From: an uncultured Bacteroidales bacterium
Lineage (GTDB): Bacteria > Bacteroidota > Bacteroidia > Bacteroidales > UBA932
Assembly: GCA_946617545.1 (NCBI GenBank)
Contig: CAMOKK010000018.1
Span: 1-13,303 of the forward strand
Reading direction: 5' to 3'
DNA: 13,303 nt
Shown: positions 7,131 through 13,303 of the stretch, piece after piece
Numbering within the stretch: position 1 is the stretch's first letter
Layout: each line of letters starts with the position of its first letter
Notes under the pieces: model-generated
Database searches by the model: none
What the model was told of the DNA's origin: nothing
Seen by the model: only the letters and a program-made list of their open reading frames with translations
Made by a program: the position numbers and the translations under genes

Positions 7131-9999
7131 GAAGTTTTTTAGACATATCATGATGGCGGCAGCCCTCCTGACCACCCTGGGTCTGAGGGGCTACGCCCAG
7201 GATTTGTCTTCCCTGCCGGATACCCTCAAACTCCCCGCGGCCGATTCCCTGGGCACCCCTCCCCGGACGGATTCCCTGGGCGCCGCCCGGGCCGACTCCC
7301 TGGACCTTCTGAAAAAGAGCTCGCTGGAGCGTCCGGCCTTCTCTACGGCCAAGGATTCCATCATCACGGACTTCACCGGGGGCAAGCGCCTGGTATATTA
7401 TTATGGTGGCGCCACCGTCACTTACCAGGATATGAAGCTGACGGCCGACTACCTGGAGTACGACATGCTCTCCAATACGGTGTTCGCCCGGGGCCGCAAA
7501 GACCCCGTCACCGGTGAGATGACGGGCCTTCCGGAGATGACGCAGGGCTCCCAGACCTACAAGATGGACGAACTCCGCTACAATTTCGCCTCGCAGAAGG
7601 CGCGGGTCACCAATATGGTCACCAAAGAGTCCGACGGCCTGCTGCAGGGAAAGAAAATCAAGATGCTGCCGGACAAGTCCATCAACATGCGGGACGGCAT
7701 TTACACCGTCTGCGACTTGGAGGAACCGCACTATTACCTCAAGCTGAGCATGGCCAAGGTCATTACCAAGCCCTCCCAGAAGACGGTTTTCGGCCCGGCG
7801 TGGCCTGTTGTGGCGGGCGTCACCGTTCCTATCGGCCTGCCCTTCGGCTTTGTTCCCAAGAAGCCTTCCCGGGCAACCGGTCTGCTCATGCCCACCTTCG
7901 GCGAGGAGCAGGCGCGAGGCTTCTTCATGAAGGATGCGGGCATGTACTTTGTCTTCGGGGACTATTTTGACCTCTCCCTTACCGGAGACTATTATACCAT
8001 GGGATCCTGGGCCGTGAACGTGAATTCCCGCTACAAGGTCAATTACAAGTTCAACGGCACCCTCAGTTTCAACTACTCCAACGACCAGACGGGAGAAAAG
8101 GGCAGTTCGGACTTTGTGCAGTCCAAGAACCTGGGTCTGCGCTGGTCCCATTCGCAGGACTCCAAGGCGCATCCCGGAACCACCTTCAGCGCGTCCGTGA
8201 ACTTCTCCAGCCCGTCCAACAACCGCTTCAACGCCAAATCCGTGCAGGAGGCCCAGCAAAACCAGATGGGCTCCTCCATCTCCTACTCGCATAACTGGAA
8301 CGGCAAATTCAGCCTGAGCGTGAACGCCATGCACAACCAGAATACGAGGGACTCCAGCTACTCCTTCACGCTGCCCAATATCACCTTCAACGTTACGCGC
8401 TTCTACCCCTTCAAGCAGAAGCAGCGGGTGGGCAAGGAGAAGTTCTACGAGAAGATATCCTTCGGTTACAGCACCTCCTTCCAGAACCGCCTGAATTTCA
8501 AGCTCAGGGACATGCAGGACTATGTGCTGGATGCCGACGGCAATTATGTGACCAAGACCAACAAGCAGGGAACGGTGTACCGCGTGAAGGAATTCGGAGA
8601 CTCCTTGGGGGTGAAAGCCATGGACAGGATGACCAACGGCATGTCCCATAACTTCCAGATCGGCCTTCCCAATTTCACGCTGCTTAAATATATCAATGTG
8701 ACGCCCAGTGTATCCTATGGCATGAACTGGATGTTCTCCAAGGGCCAGCAGTATCTGGAGCAGGAGGTGGACGAGAATGGCGCACCCCTCATGGTGACGG
8801 ACAAGGAGGGCAACGATGTCATTGCCCAGAAGGTGATTACGGACCCCGGACGGGCGTTCAACGGCTTCGGGATGACGCATACCTATTCCGGAAGCATGTC
8901 CATGAGCACCCGTATCTACGGTATGTTCAACTTTGGCAAGCACCGGAAGATTCAGGCCATCCGGCATGTGATTACGCCTTCCGTCAGCGTGAACTTGTCG
9001 CCGGAGAAGGGCACCTCCTTCAATGGCTGGCGCACCCTGGATGCCTATTATGACAAACGGGGCAACTACCATGCGGAGAGCCAGTACAATATCTACTCCC
9101 TCCCCGGGCACCACAACACGGTATCCCCGCCGGGGCGCGGCAAAAGTGCCACCATGTCCATCTCCATCGGCAACAACCTGGAAGCCAAGGTGCGGGACAT
9201 GAAAGACACCACCGGAACCGGAAGCAAGAAGGTGAAGCTGCTGGACCAGCTCTCCATCAACACCAGCTATAATTTCCTGGCCGATTCCATGCGGATGAAC
9301 AATGTGGGCATATCGGCCTCCACCAACCTTTTCGGGAAGGTGAACTTGAGCGGAAACCTCAATTTTGACCCTTATGCCATCAACGAGCGCGGCCAGCGCA
9401 TCAACAAGTTCAACGTGGTGGCTACCGGCGTTCCGCTGCGGCTCACCAACGCTTCCCTGTCGGCCTCCTATTCCATCAACGGAAAGGGAACGATAGACGG
9501 AAACGACGGCAGAAGGGCCGGAGGTGCTTCCGGAGGAGGAAACACGGATGCCAATTCCTACCAGCGCATCTATTATCATCCCCTCACCGGAGAGTATATT
9601 CCCGGCGGGTATGTGTATTACATGAATCCCAATTCGCCCTGGTCGTTGAACTTCAGCTATTCGTTCAACTACGCCAAGTCGTATACCTACCAGGCGTCCA
9701 CGAAGGAACTGGTTACCAACCGGAGATTCACCCAAACCCTCCAGATAAGCGGAAACGTGAAGCTTACGCCCCGTCTTAGCATCCAGGCCAGCAGCGGTTT
9801 CGACTTCATGGCTATGAAATTTACTTCCACCCAGTTCAGCGCATCTTACGACCTGCACTGCTTCAATATAGCCGTGTCATGGGTGCCCATGGGTATGTAC
9901 AAGTCTTACAGCTTCCGCATTGCCGCCAATGCGGCAGCCCTGGCCGATCTGCTCCGCTTCAAAAAGAGCGATTCCTACATGGACAATTTGTTGCAGTAG
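7123..9999 (+). CDS. lptD: LPS-assembly protein LptD (OstA family, Bacteroidota type)
   Basis: LptD is the outer-membrane beta-barrel that, with LptE, receives LPS from the periplasmic bridge and places it in the outer leaflet. The 958-residue product starts with a signal peptide (1-25, likely cleavage GYA|QD). A linker with four D(S/T)L repeats (33-60) follows, then a beta-rich OstA/LptA-like domain (from about 85, with [15 protein letters not shown] and ADYLEYD). A long C-terminal region has alternating polar and aromatic strands (for example [11 protein letters not shown] near 850), typical of a barrel. The segment around 215-255, rich in Gly, Pro and Val, leads into the barrel. The ATG at 7123 lies 39 bases after an exact promoter. 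The gene has no TTA, CTA or TCA codon between 7123 and about 9858. The family call rests on domain layout and remembered Bacteroidota homologues; no essential single-residue motif is available. Confidence 0.88.
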   Translation: MARKFFRHIMMAAALLTTLGLRGYAQDLSSLPDTLKLPAADSLGTPPRTDSLGAARADSLDLLKKSSLERPAFSTAKDSIITDFTGGKRLVYYYGGATVTYQDMKLTADYLEYDMLSNTVFARGRKDPVTGEMTGLPEMTQGSQTYKMDELRYNFASQKARVTNMVTKESDGLLQGKKIKMLPDKSINMRDGIYTVCDLEEPHYYLKLSMAKVITKPSQKTVFGPAWPVVAGVTVPIGLPFGFVPKKPSRATGLLMPTFGEEQARGFFMKDAGMYFVFGDYFDLSLTGDYYTMGSWAVNVNSRYKVNYKFNGTLSFNYSNDQTGEKGSSDFVQSKNLGLRWSHSQDSKAHPGTTFSASVNFSSPSNNRFNAKSVQEAQQNQMGSSISYSHNWNGKFSLSVNAMHNQNTRDSSYSFTLPNITFNVTRFYPFKQKQRVGKEKFYEKISFGYSTSFQNRLNFKLRDMQDYVLDADGNYVTKTNKQGTVYRVKEFGDSLGVKAMDRMTNGMSHNFQIGLPNFTLLKYINVTPSVSYGMNWMFSKGQQYLEQEVDENGAPLMVTDKEGNDVIAQKVITDPGRAFNGFGMTHTYSGSMSMSTRIYGMFNFGKHRKIQAIRHVITPSVSVNLSPEKGTSFNGWRTLDAYYDKRGNYHAESQYNIYSLPGHHNTVSPPGRGKSATMSISIGNNLEAKVRDMKDTTGTGSKKVKLLDQLSINTSYNFLADSMRMNNVGISASTNLFGKVNLSGNLNFDPYAINERGQRINKFNVVATGVPLRLTNASLSASYSINGKGTIDGNDGRRAGGASGGGNTDANSYQRIYYHPLTGEYIPGGYVYYMNPNSPWSLNFSYSFNYAKSYTYQASTKELVTNRRFTQTLQISGNVKLTPRLSIQASSGFDFMAMKFTSTQFSASYDLHCFNIAVSWVPMGMYKSYSFRIAANAAALADLLRFKKSDSYMDNLLQ
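7243..7305 (+). repeat. Degenerate tandem repeat encoding DSL motifs in LptD
   Basis: GATTCCCTGGGC occurs at 7243 and 7270, and GACTCCCTGGAC at 7294, with periods of 27 and 24 bases. Together with an earlier DTL (residues 33-35) they encode D(S/T)L at residues 33, 41, 50 and 58, a spacing of 8-9 residues in the linker between signal peptide and OstA domain. The length could vary between strains by slippage or recombination. Confidence 0.7.
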
Positions 10000-10013
10000 A
10001 AAATTATTTTTCT

Positions 10014-10021
10014 TACCTTTG
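10014..10021 (+). promoter_or_regulatory. Putative promoter -7 box for rho (and mnmE)
   Basis: TACCTTTG is an exact match to TAnnTTTG, 53 bases before the rho ATG and 15 bases after the lptD stop. The -33 box is poor: TTGC at 19-base spacing, or TTTG at 23. There is no clear terminator between lptD and this site, so rho may also be read from lptD. Confidence 0.55.
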
Positions 10022-10025
10022 TACC

Positions 10026-10045
10026 GGTATTCCAATCGGGATACC
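10026..10045 (+). promoter_or_regulatory. Hairpin at the start of the rho leader
   Basis: GGTATTCC, loop AATC, GGGATACC forms an 8-bp stem with one G-U wobble. It begins five bases after the -7 box, so it would sit at or very near the 5' end of the rho mRNA. No T-run follows, which argues against a plain terminator for lptD. It may stabilise the mRNA or take part in control of rho. Confidence 0.5.
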
Positions 10046-10073
10046 TTCCTTACCTGAAATACATCTGTTTATT

Positions 10074-11798
10074 ATGCCCCATAGCTTAATTGAACTGAAT
10101 GCCATGAGCGAAGAGCAGCTCAGAAGCATTGCCGAGACCCTTAACATCAAGGGAGCCAAGAAAATGGACCGTGCCGGCCTGGGCTTCGCCATCCTGGACC
10201 AGGAGGCCATCGCAGAGTCCCAGAAACCTGCACCGGAGCCCAAACCCCGCAAAAGAGGCCGTCCCCGCAAGGAAGAATCGGCCCCCAAGGCCGATGCTGC
10301 TCCCCAACCCAAAGCCGCTAAAAAAGAGGAGAAGTCCAAGAAAGAGGAGGAGCAGGCCCCTGTTGCCACTGCAGCGGAAACGCCTGCCGCCCAGCCCAAG
10401 AAGCGCGGCCGCAAGCCCAAGAATGCGGTGAAACCGGCCGAAGAAGCTCCGGCACCCGTTGCTGTCAAAGAAGAGGCGGTTCCTGCGCCGGCTCCCGAAA
10501 AGGTGGATGGAAAGGAATTTATCCACAACCTTTTTGACGACCTCAAGGAAGATGAGGCCCAGAAGGAAGAAAGAAGGAACCAGAAGTTCCAGAAGAAGGA
10601 AAAGCCTCAGCAGCCTCAACAACAGGCTCAACAGCAGCCCCAGCGCCCGCCCCGCGTGGAATTTGAAGGTTCCGTAGAGGCTACCGGCGTGCTGGAGATT
10701 ATGCCGGACGGCTACGGTTTCCTCCGCTCCAGTGACTACAACTACCTCAATTCTCCGGACGATATTTACGTTTCCCAGCAGCAGATCAAGCAGAATGCGC
10801 TCAAGAACGGAGATACCGTCACCGGTGAAATCCGTCCTCCCCGTGAAGGAGACAAGTATTTCCCGCTGGTCAAAATCAAGTTCATCAACGGCCGCACGCC
10901 CGAATACGTGCGGGACCGTGTTCCCTTCGATTTCCTCACTCCCCTCTTCCCTACGGAGAAATTCAACCTCCTGGGGCACGGACATGAGAAAGACCAGAGC
11001 ATCCGCGTGGTGGACATGTTCACTCCTATCGGCAAGGGCCAGCGCGGCCTCATTGTGGCCCAGCCCAAGACCGGTAAGACTATGCTCCTGAAGGCCATCG
11101 CCAACGCTATTGCGGACAATCATCCGGAGGTGTATGAGATTGTCCTGCTCATTGACGAGCGTCCGGAAGAAGTGACGGACATGCAGCGCAGCGTAAAGGC
11201 CGAGGTGGTGGCCTCCACCTTCGACGAACCCGCAGAGCGTCACGTCAAGGTGGCCAATATGGTGCTGGACAAGGCCCGCCGCCTGGTGGAATGCGGTCAC
11301 GACGTAGTGATTCTCCTGGACTCCATCACCCGCCTGGCGCGTGCCTACAATACTGTTCAGCCGGCCTCCGGCAAGGTGCTCACCGGCGGTGTGGACGCCA
11401 ATGCCCTGCAGAAGCCCAAGCGCTTCTTCGGCGCCGCCCGCAACATCGAGAACGGCGGTTCCCTCACCATCCTGGCCACGGCCCTTACGGAAACCGGCTC
11501 CAAGATGGACGATGTCATCTTCGAGGAATTCAAGGGCACCGGCAACATGGAACTCCAGCTGGACCGCAACCTCTCCAACAAGCGTATCTTCCCGGCCGTG
11601 AACCTGGTCCTGTCCTCTACCCGCCGCGACGACCTCCTCTACGACTCCTACACCAACAACCGCATCTGGATTCTTCGCAAACTTCTCTCGGATATGAATC
11701 CTGTGGAAGCCATGAGCTGGATGCAACAGCACATGGACGAGTACAAGACCAACAAGGACCTCATAGACAATATGTCCAGTTTCGGAAGATACGACTAA
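10074..11798 (+). CDS. rho: Transcription termination factor Rho, with long disordered insert
   Basis: Rho is a hexameric RNA helicase that loads on nascent RNA and releases RNA polymerase. The 574-residue product is much longer than the 419 of E. coli. Residues 1-48 form the helical N-terminal domain. About 48-195 is a low-complexity insert rich in Lys, Glu, Pro and Ala, with two AT-hook-like motifs (RKRGRPRK, 59-66; KKRGRKPK, 109-116) and a Gln-rich patch (179-190). The RNA-binding cold-shock-like domain follows (about 198-272, with DGYGFLR at 212-218). The motor has Walker A PKTGKT (331-336), Walker B VVILLDS with Asp416, a Q-loop [10 protein letters not shown] (436-445), an R-loop KGTGNMEL (487-494) and the probable arginine finger segment SSTRRDD (514-520). 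The ATG at 10074 fits the family N-terminus (SLIELN). The frame is open upstream into lptD but that part is not Rho-like. Bacteroidota Rho proteins are known to carry such inserts. Confidence 0.97.
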   Translation: MPHSLIELNAMSEEQLRSIAETLNIKGAKKMDRAGLGFAILDQEAIAESQKPAPEPKPRKRGRPRKEESAPKADAAPQPKAAKKEEKSKKEEEQAPVATAAETPAAQPKKRGRKPKNAVKPAEEAPAPVAVKEEAVPAPAPEKVDGKEFIHNLFDDLKEDEAQKEERRNQKFQKKEKPQQPQQQAQQQPQRPPRVEFEGSVEATGVLEIMPDGYGFLRSSDYNYLNSPDDIYVSQQQIKQNALKNGDTVTGEIRPPREGDKYFPLVKIKFINGRTPEYVRDRVPFDFLTPLFPTEKFNLLGHGHEKDQSIRVVDMFTPIGKGQRGLIVAQPKTGKTMLLKAIANAIADNHPEVYEIVLLIDERPEEVTDMQRSVKAEVVASTFDEPAERHVKVANMVLDKARRLVECGHDVVILLDSITRLARAYNTVQPASGKVLTGGVDANALQKPKRFFGAARNIENGGSLTILATALTETGSKMDDVIFEEFKGTGNMELQLDRNLSNKRIFPAVNLVLSSTRRDDLLYDSYTNNRIWILRKLLSDMNPVEAMSWMQQHMDEYKTNKDLIDNMSSFGRYD

Positions 11799-11807
11799 GC
11801 GCTTGTC

Positions 11808-11837
11808 CTTGTCATTCTGAACGAAGTGAAGAATCTC
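11808..11837 (+). repeat. Dispersed bacterial repeat of the CHSERSEESL-encoding type
   Basis: From CTTGTCATTC through GAAGAATCTC, this 30-base stretch resembles, from memory, an intergenic repeat found in many bacteria. One frame of it reads CHSERSEESL, a peptide often seen in spurious gene calls. By my recollection it differs from the common form at two bases. It fills most of the rho-mnmE gap and runs into the first codons of mnmE, including its GTG start. Only one copy is in this window. Confidence 0.55.
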
Positions 11838-13250
11838 TATCAGGAAACCATTGTCGCTCCGGCCACCATCCCTGGGACCGGAGCCATTTCCATTGTGCGC
11901 GTCAGTGGCCCGGAGGCTTTTCGCATAACTGATGCGGTGGTTAGATTGAAGTCTGGTAGTGTTTTTGATTCAAAGTCATACACTGTTCATTTTGCGGAGG
12001 TTTTTGCCGACGGGAAGCTGTTGGACCAGGTGCTGGTGTCCGTGTTCCGTGCTCCGCACAGCTATACGGGAGAGGATTCCGTGGAAATTTCTACCCATGC
12101 CTCCTCTTATATTGTTTCGGAACTGATTCGTCTTCTAATAGAAGCCGGTGCCCGCATGGCGGAGCCCGGTGAATTCACCCGCAGGGCCTTTTTGAACGGT
12201 AAGATGGACCTGACCCAGGCAGAGGCAGTGGCCGATGTCATATCGGCCTCCGGTGCAGCTGCGCACCGTGTGGCTATGAATCAGCTGAGGGGCGGTTTTT
12301 CCGAGGAACTCTCCTCCTTGCGCTCCCAGCTGTTGGAAATGGCTTCCCTGCTGGAGTTGGAGCTGGATTTCAGTGAGGAGGATGTTGAGTTTGCCGACAG
12401 GGAGAAACTCTTGTCGCTTTTGGAATCGGCCAAGGAGCATGTGGACAGGCTGGCAGCTTCCTTCCGTCAGGGCAATATGATCAAAAACGGCGTTCCGGTG
12501 GCCATTGTGGGCGCGGCTAATGCCGGAAAGAGCACCTTGCTCAATGCCCTTGTGGGGGAAGAACGGGCCATTGTGACGGACATTCCCGGAACCACCCGCG
12601 ATACCATCGAAGAAACGCTTACTCTGGACGGCATCCTTTTCCGCTTCATCGATACGGCCGGTATCCGCGAGTCTTCCGACGAGGTGGAAAAACTGGGAAT
12701 CGGCCGTACTTTCCAAAAGATTTCGCAGGCGGAAATTGTGCTTTTCCTCTTGGACGGCTCTCTTTCGGAATTCGACCTTTTGAATAATTTGGCTCTCCTT
12801 CGTGGCCATGTGAATTGGGATGGCCAGAAAGTATTCTTTCTCTTGAATAAGGCTGATAAGCTAAGTGTAGAGGCTGTTAACAAAAATGTTACGCTAATTA
12901 ACAACTTTGTTTCAGATTACGTAAATGAACAAGTTGTTATTCCGCTCTCTGCAAAAACAGGAAAAGGCATCGAAGCGCTCATATCCGCTCTTACGAATGC
13001 CGAGAAGGAACTTTTGCCAAACGAGGATTCTACCTTTGTAACAAATGCCCGCCATTTCGAGGCCCTTAAAAATGCCTCCCTCGCCCTGGGCAATTGCGCC
13101 GCTTCCCTCTCCCGCGGCATCCCTACAGACCTTGTGGCCGAAGACCTCCGCACCGCCCTCTCCAGCATCAATGCCATCCTGGGCACCGACCTCCTGGACC
13201 CCGAAGCCATCCTGCAGCACATCTTCAAGAATCACTGCATCGGAAAATAA
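11826..13250 (+). CDS. mnmE: tRNA modification GTPase MnmE (TrmE)
   Basis: MnmE, with MnmG, adds the aminomethyl or carboxymethylaminomethyl group to the C5 of wobble uridine in certain tRNAs. The 474-residue product has the N-terminal tetrahydrofolate-binding domain (about 7-125, with IVRVSGPEA and MAEPGEFTRRAFLNGKMDL), a helical domain, and an inserted G domain. That domain shows G1 GAANAGKST (229-237), K-loop and G2 DIPGTTRDT (252-260), G3 DTAG (276-279), G4 NKAD (341-344) and G5 SAKTGKG (375-381). The protein ends in CIGK with the catalytic Cys471. The GTG at 11826 is the only plausible start: no ATG lies between the rho stop and the conserved N-terminus. It lies in the same frame as rho, 27 bases after its stop, so the two are probably co-transcribed. 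Two stretches (around 11941-12000 and 12841-12960) have much lower GC than the rest. Confidence 0.96.
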   Translation: MKNLYQETIVAPATIPGTGAISIVRVSGPEAFRITDAVVRLKSGSVFDSKSYTVHFAEVFADGKLLDQVLVSVFRAPHSYTGEDSVEISTHASSYIVSELIRLLIEAGARMAEPGEFTRRAFLNGKMDLTQAEAVADVISASGAAAHRVAMNQLRGGFSEELSSLRSQLLEMASLLELELDFSEEDVEFADREKLLSLLESAKEHVDRLAASFRQGNMIKNGVPVAIVGAANAGKSTLLNALVGEERAIVTDIPGTTRDTIEETLTLDGILFRFIDTAGIRESSDEVEKLGIGRTFQKISQAEIVLFLLDGSLSEFDLLNNLALLRGHVNWDGQKVFFLLNKADKLSVEAVNKNVTLINNFVSDYVNEQVVIPLSAKTGKGIEALISALTNAEKELLPNEDSTFVTNARHFEALKNASLALGNCAASLSRGIPTDLVAEDLRTALSSINAILGTDLLDPEAILQHIFKNHCIGK

Positions 13251-13303
13251 TGATACTTATAGCAGACCTTACAGAGTATCTGAATCACCTGCCGGACCTG
13301 GGC
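13250..13303 (+). CDS. Unidentified gene, first 18 codons only
   Basis: The ATG at 13250 shares one base with the mnmE TAA stop (TAATG), the same overlap as rsfS-ftsH in this window. The 18 visible codons, starting MILIADLTEYLNHL, stay open to the window edge. I do not recognise the protein. The overlap suggests a third gene in a rho-mnmE unit. The start is supported only by the overlap and open frame. Confidence 0.55.
   Translation, partial: MILIADLTEYLNHLPDLG

Noticed and set aside
7102..9858. Amidase frame extending upstream to give a protein of about 1,300 residues
   Set aside because: The extra part is the codon-aligned antisense of lptD, carries no recognisable domain and precedes the signal peptide. 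The open frame follows from lptD lacking TTA, CTA and TCA codons.
9879..10073. Upstream extension of rho into the 3' end of lptD
   Set aside because: The extension is the other-frame shadow of lptD plus the promoter and hairpin region; Rho-like sequence begins at the ATG at 10074.
10519..10527. A perfect DnaA box TTATCCACA
   Set aside because: It is a single copy inside rho codons for a conserved EFIHN stretch, without a cluster of boxes or AT-rich unwinding DNA. One match is not enough for an origin.
1..13303. Mobile elements, CRISPR arrays, tRNA or rRNA genes, defence or toxin-antitoxin modules
   Set aside because: Nearly all the sequence is accounted for by core genes, and the gaps are too short and lack the needed repeats or structures.

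Overview
This window is a housekeeping stretch of a Bacteroidota genome, most likely from the order Bacteroidales. Four things point there. (1) Gene types: an LptD of the Bacteroidota kind with an N-terminal DSL-repeat linker, an amidase with a SPOR-like C-terminus, a Rho with a long disordered basic and Gln-rich insert, and the rsfS-ftsH pair. (2) Start sites generally lack Shine-Dalgarno sequences. (3) Upstream regions carry the Bacteroidota promoter pattern TTTG-N19-21-TAnnTTTG. (4) The genes are GC-rich, the gaps are short and AT-rich, and codon use avoids TTA, CTA and TCA.

Layout. Positions 1-7101 are read leftward and 7123-13303 rightward, diverging from a 21-bp gap. The leftward half, in transcription order, holds an N-acetylmuramoyl-L-alanine amidase, a 285-bp AT-rich gap, dnaA, the pepD-rpe pair (ATGA overlap) and the rsfS-ftsH pair (TAATG overlap). 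ftsH is cut by the window edge just before its expected third zinc ligand. The rightward half holds lptD, rho, mnmE and the first 18 codons of an unidentified gene that overlaps mnmE by TAATG.

How the genes work together. The divergent amidase and lptD both serve the cell envelope, in peptidoglycan cleavage and LPS insertion. dnaA starts replication. pepD and rpe are metabolic: dipeptide breakdown and the pentose phosphate pathway. rsfS silences ribosomes and ftsH does membrane protein quality control. rho ends transcription and mnmE modifies wobble uridines in tRNA.

I found no mobile element, CRISPR array, RNA gene, toxin-antitoxin or defence genes, and no evidence for a new multigene system. 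The points worth a second look are small: overlapping divergent promoters with an odd amidase start codon, terminators fused to promoters, a dispersed repeat that supplies the mnmE start codon, a hairpin in the rho leader, the Rho insert with AT-hook-like motifs, low-GC patches in mnmE, and an altered loop in Rpe.
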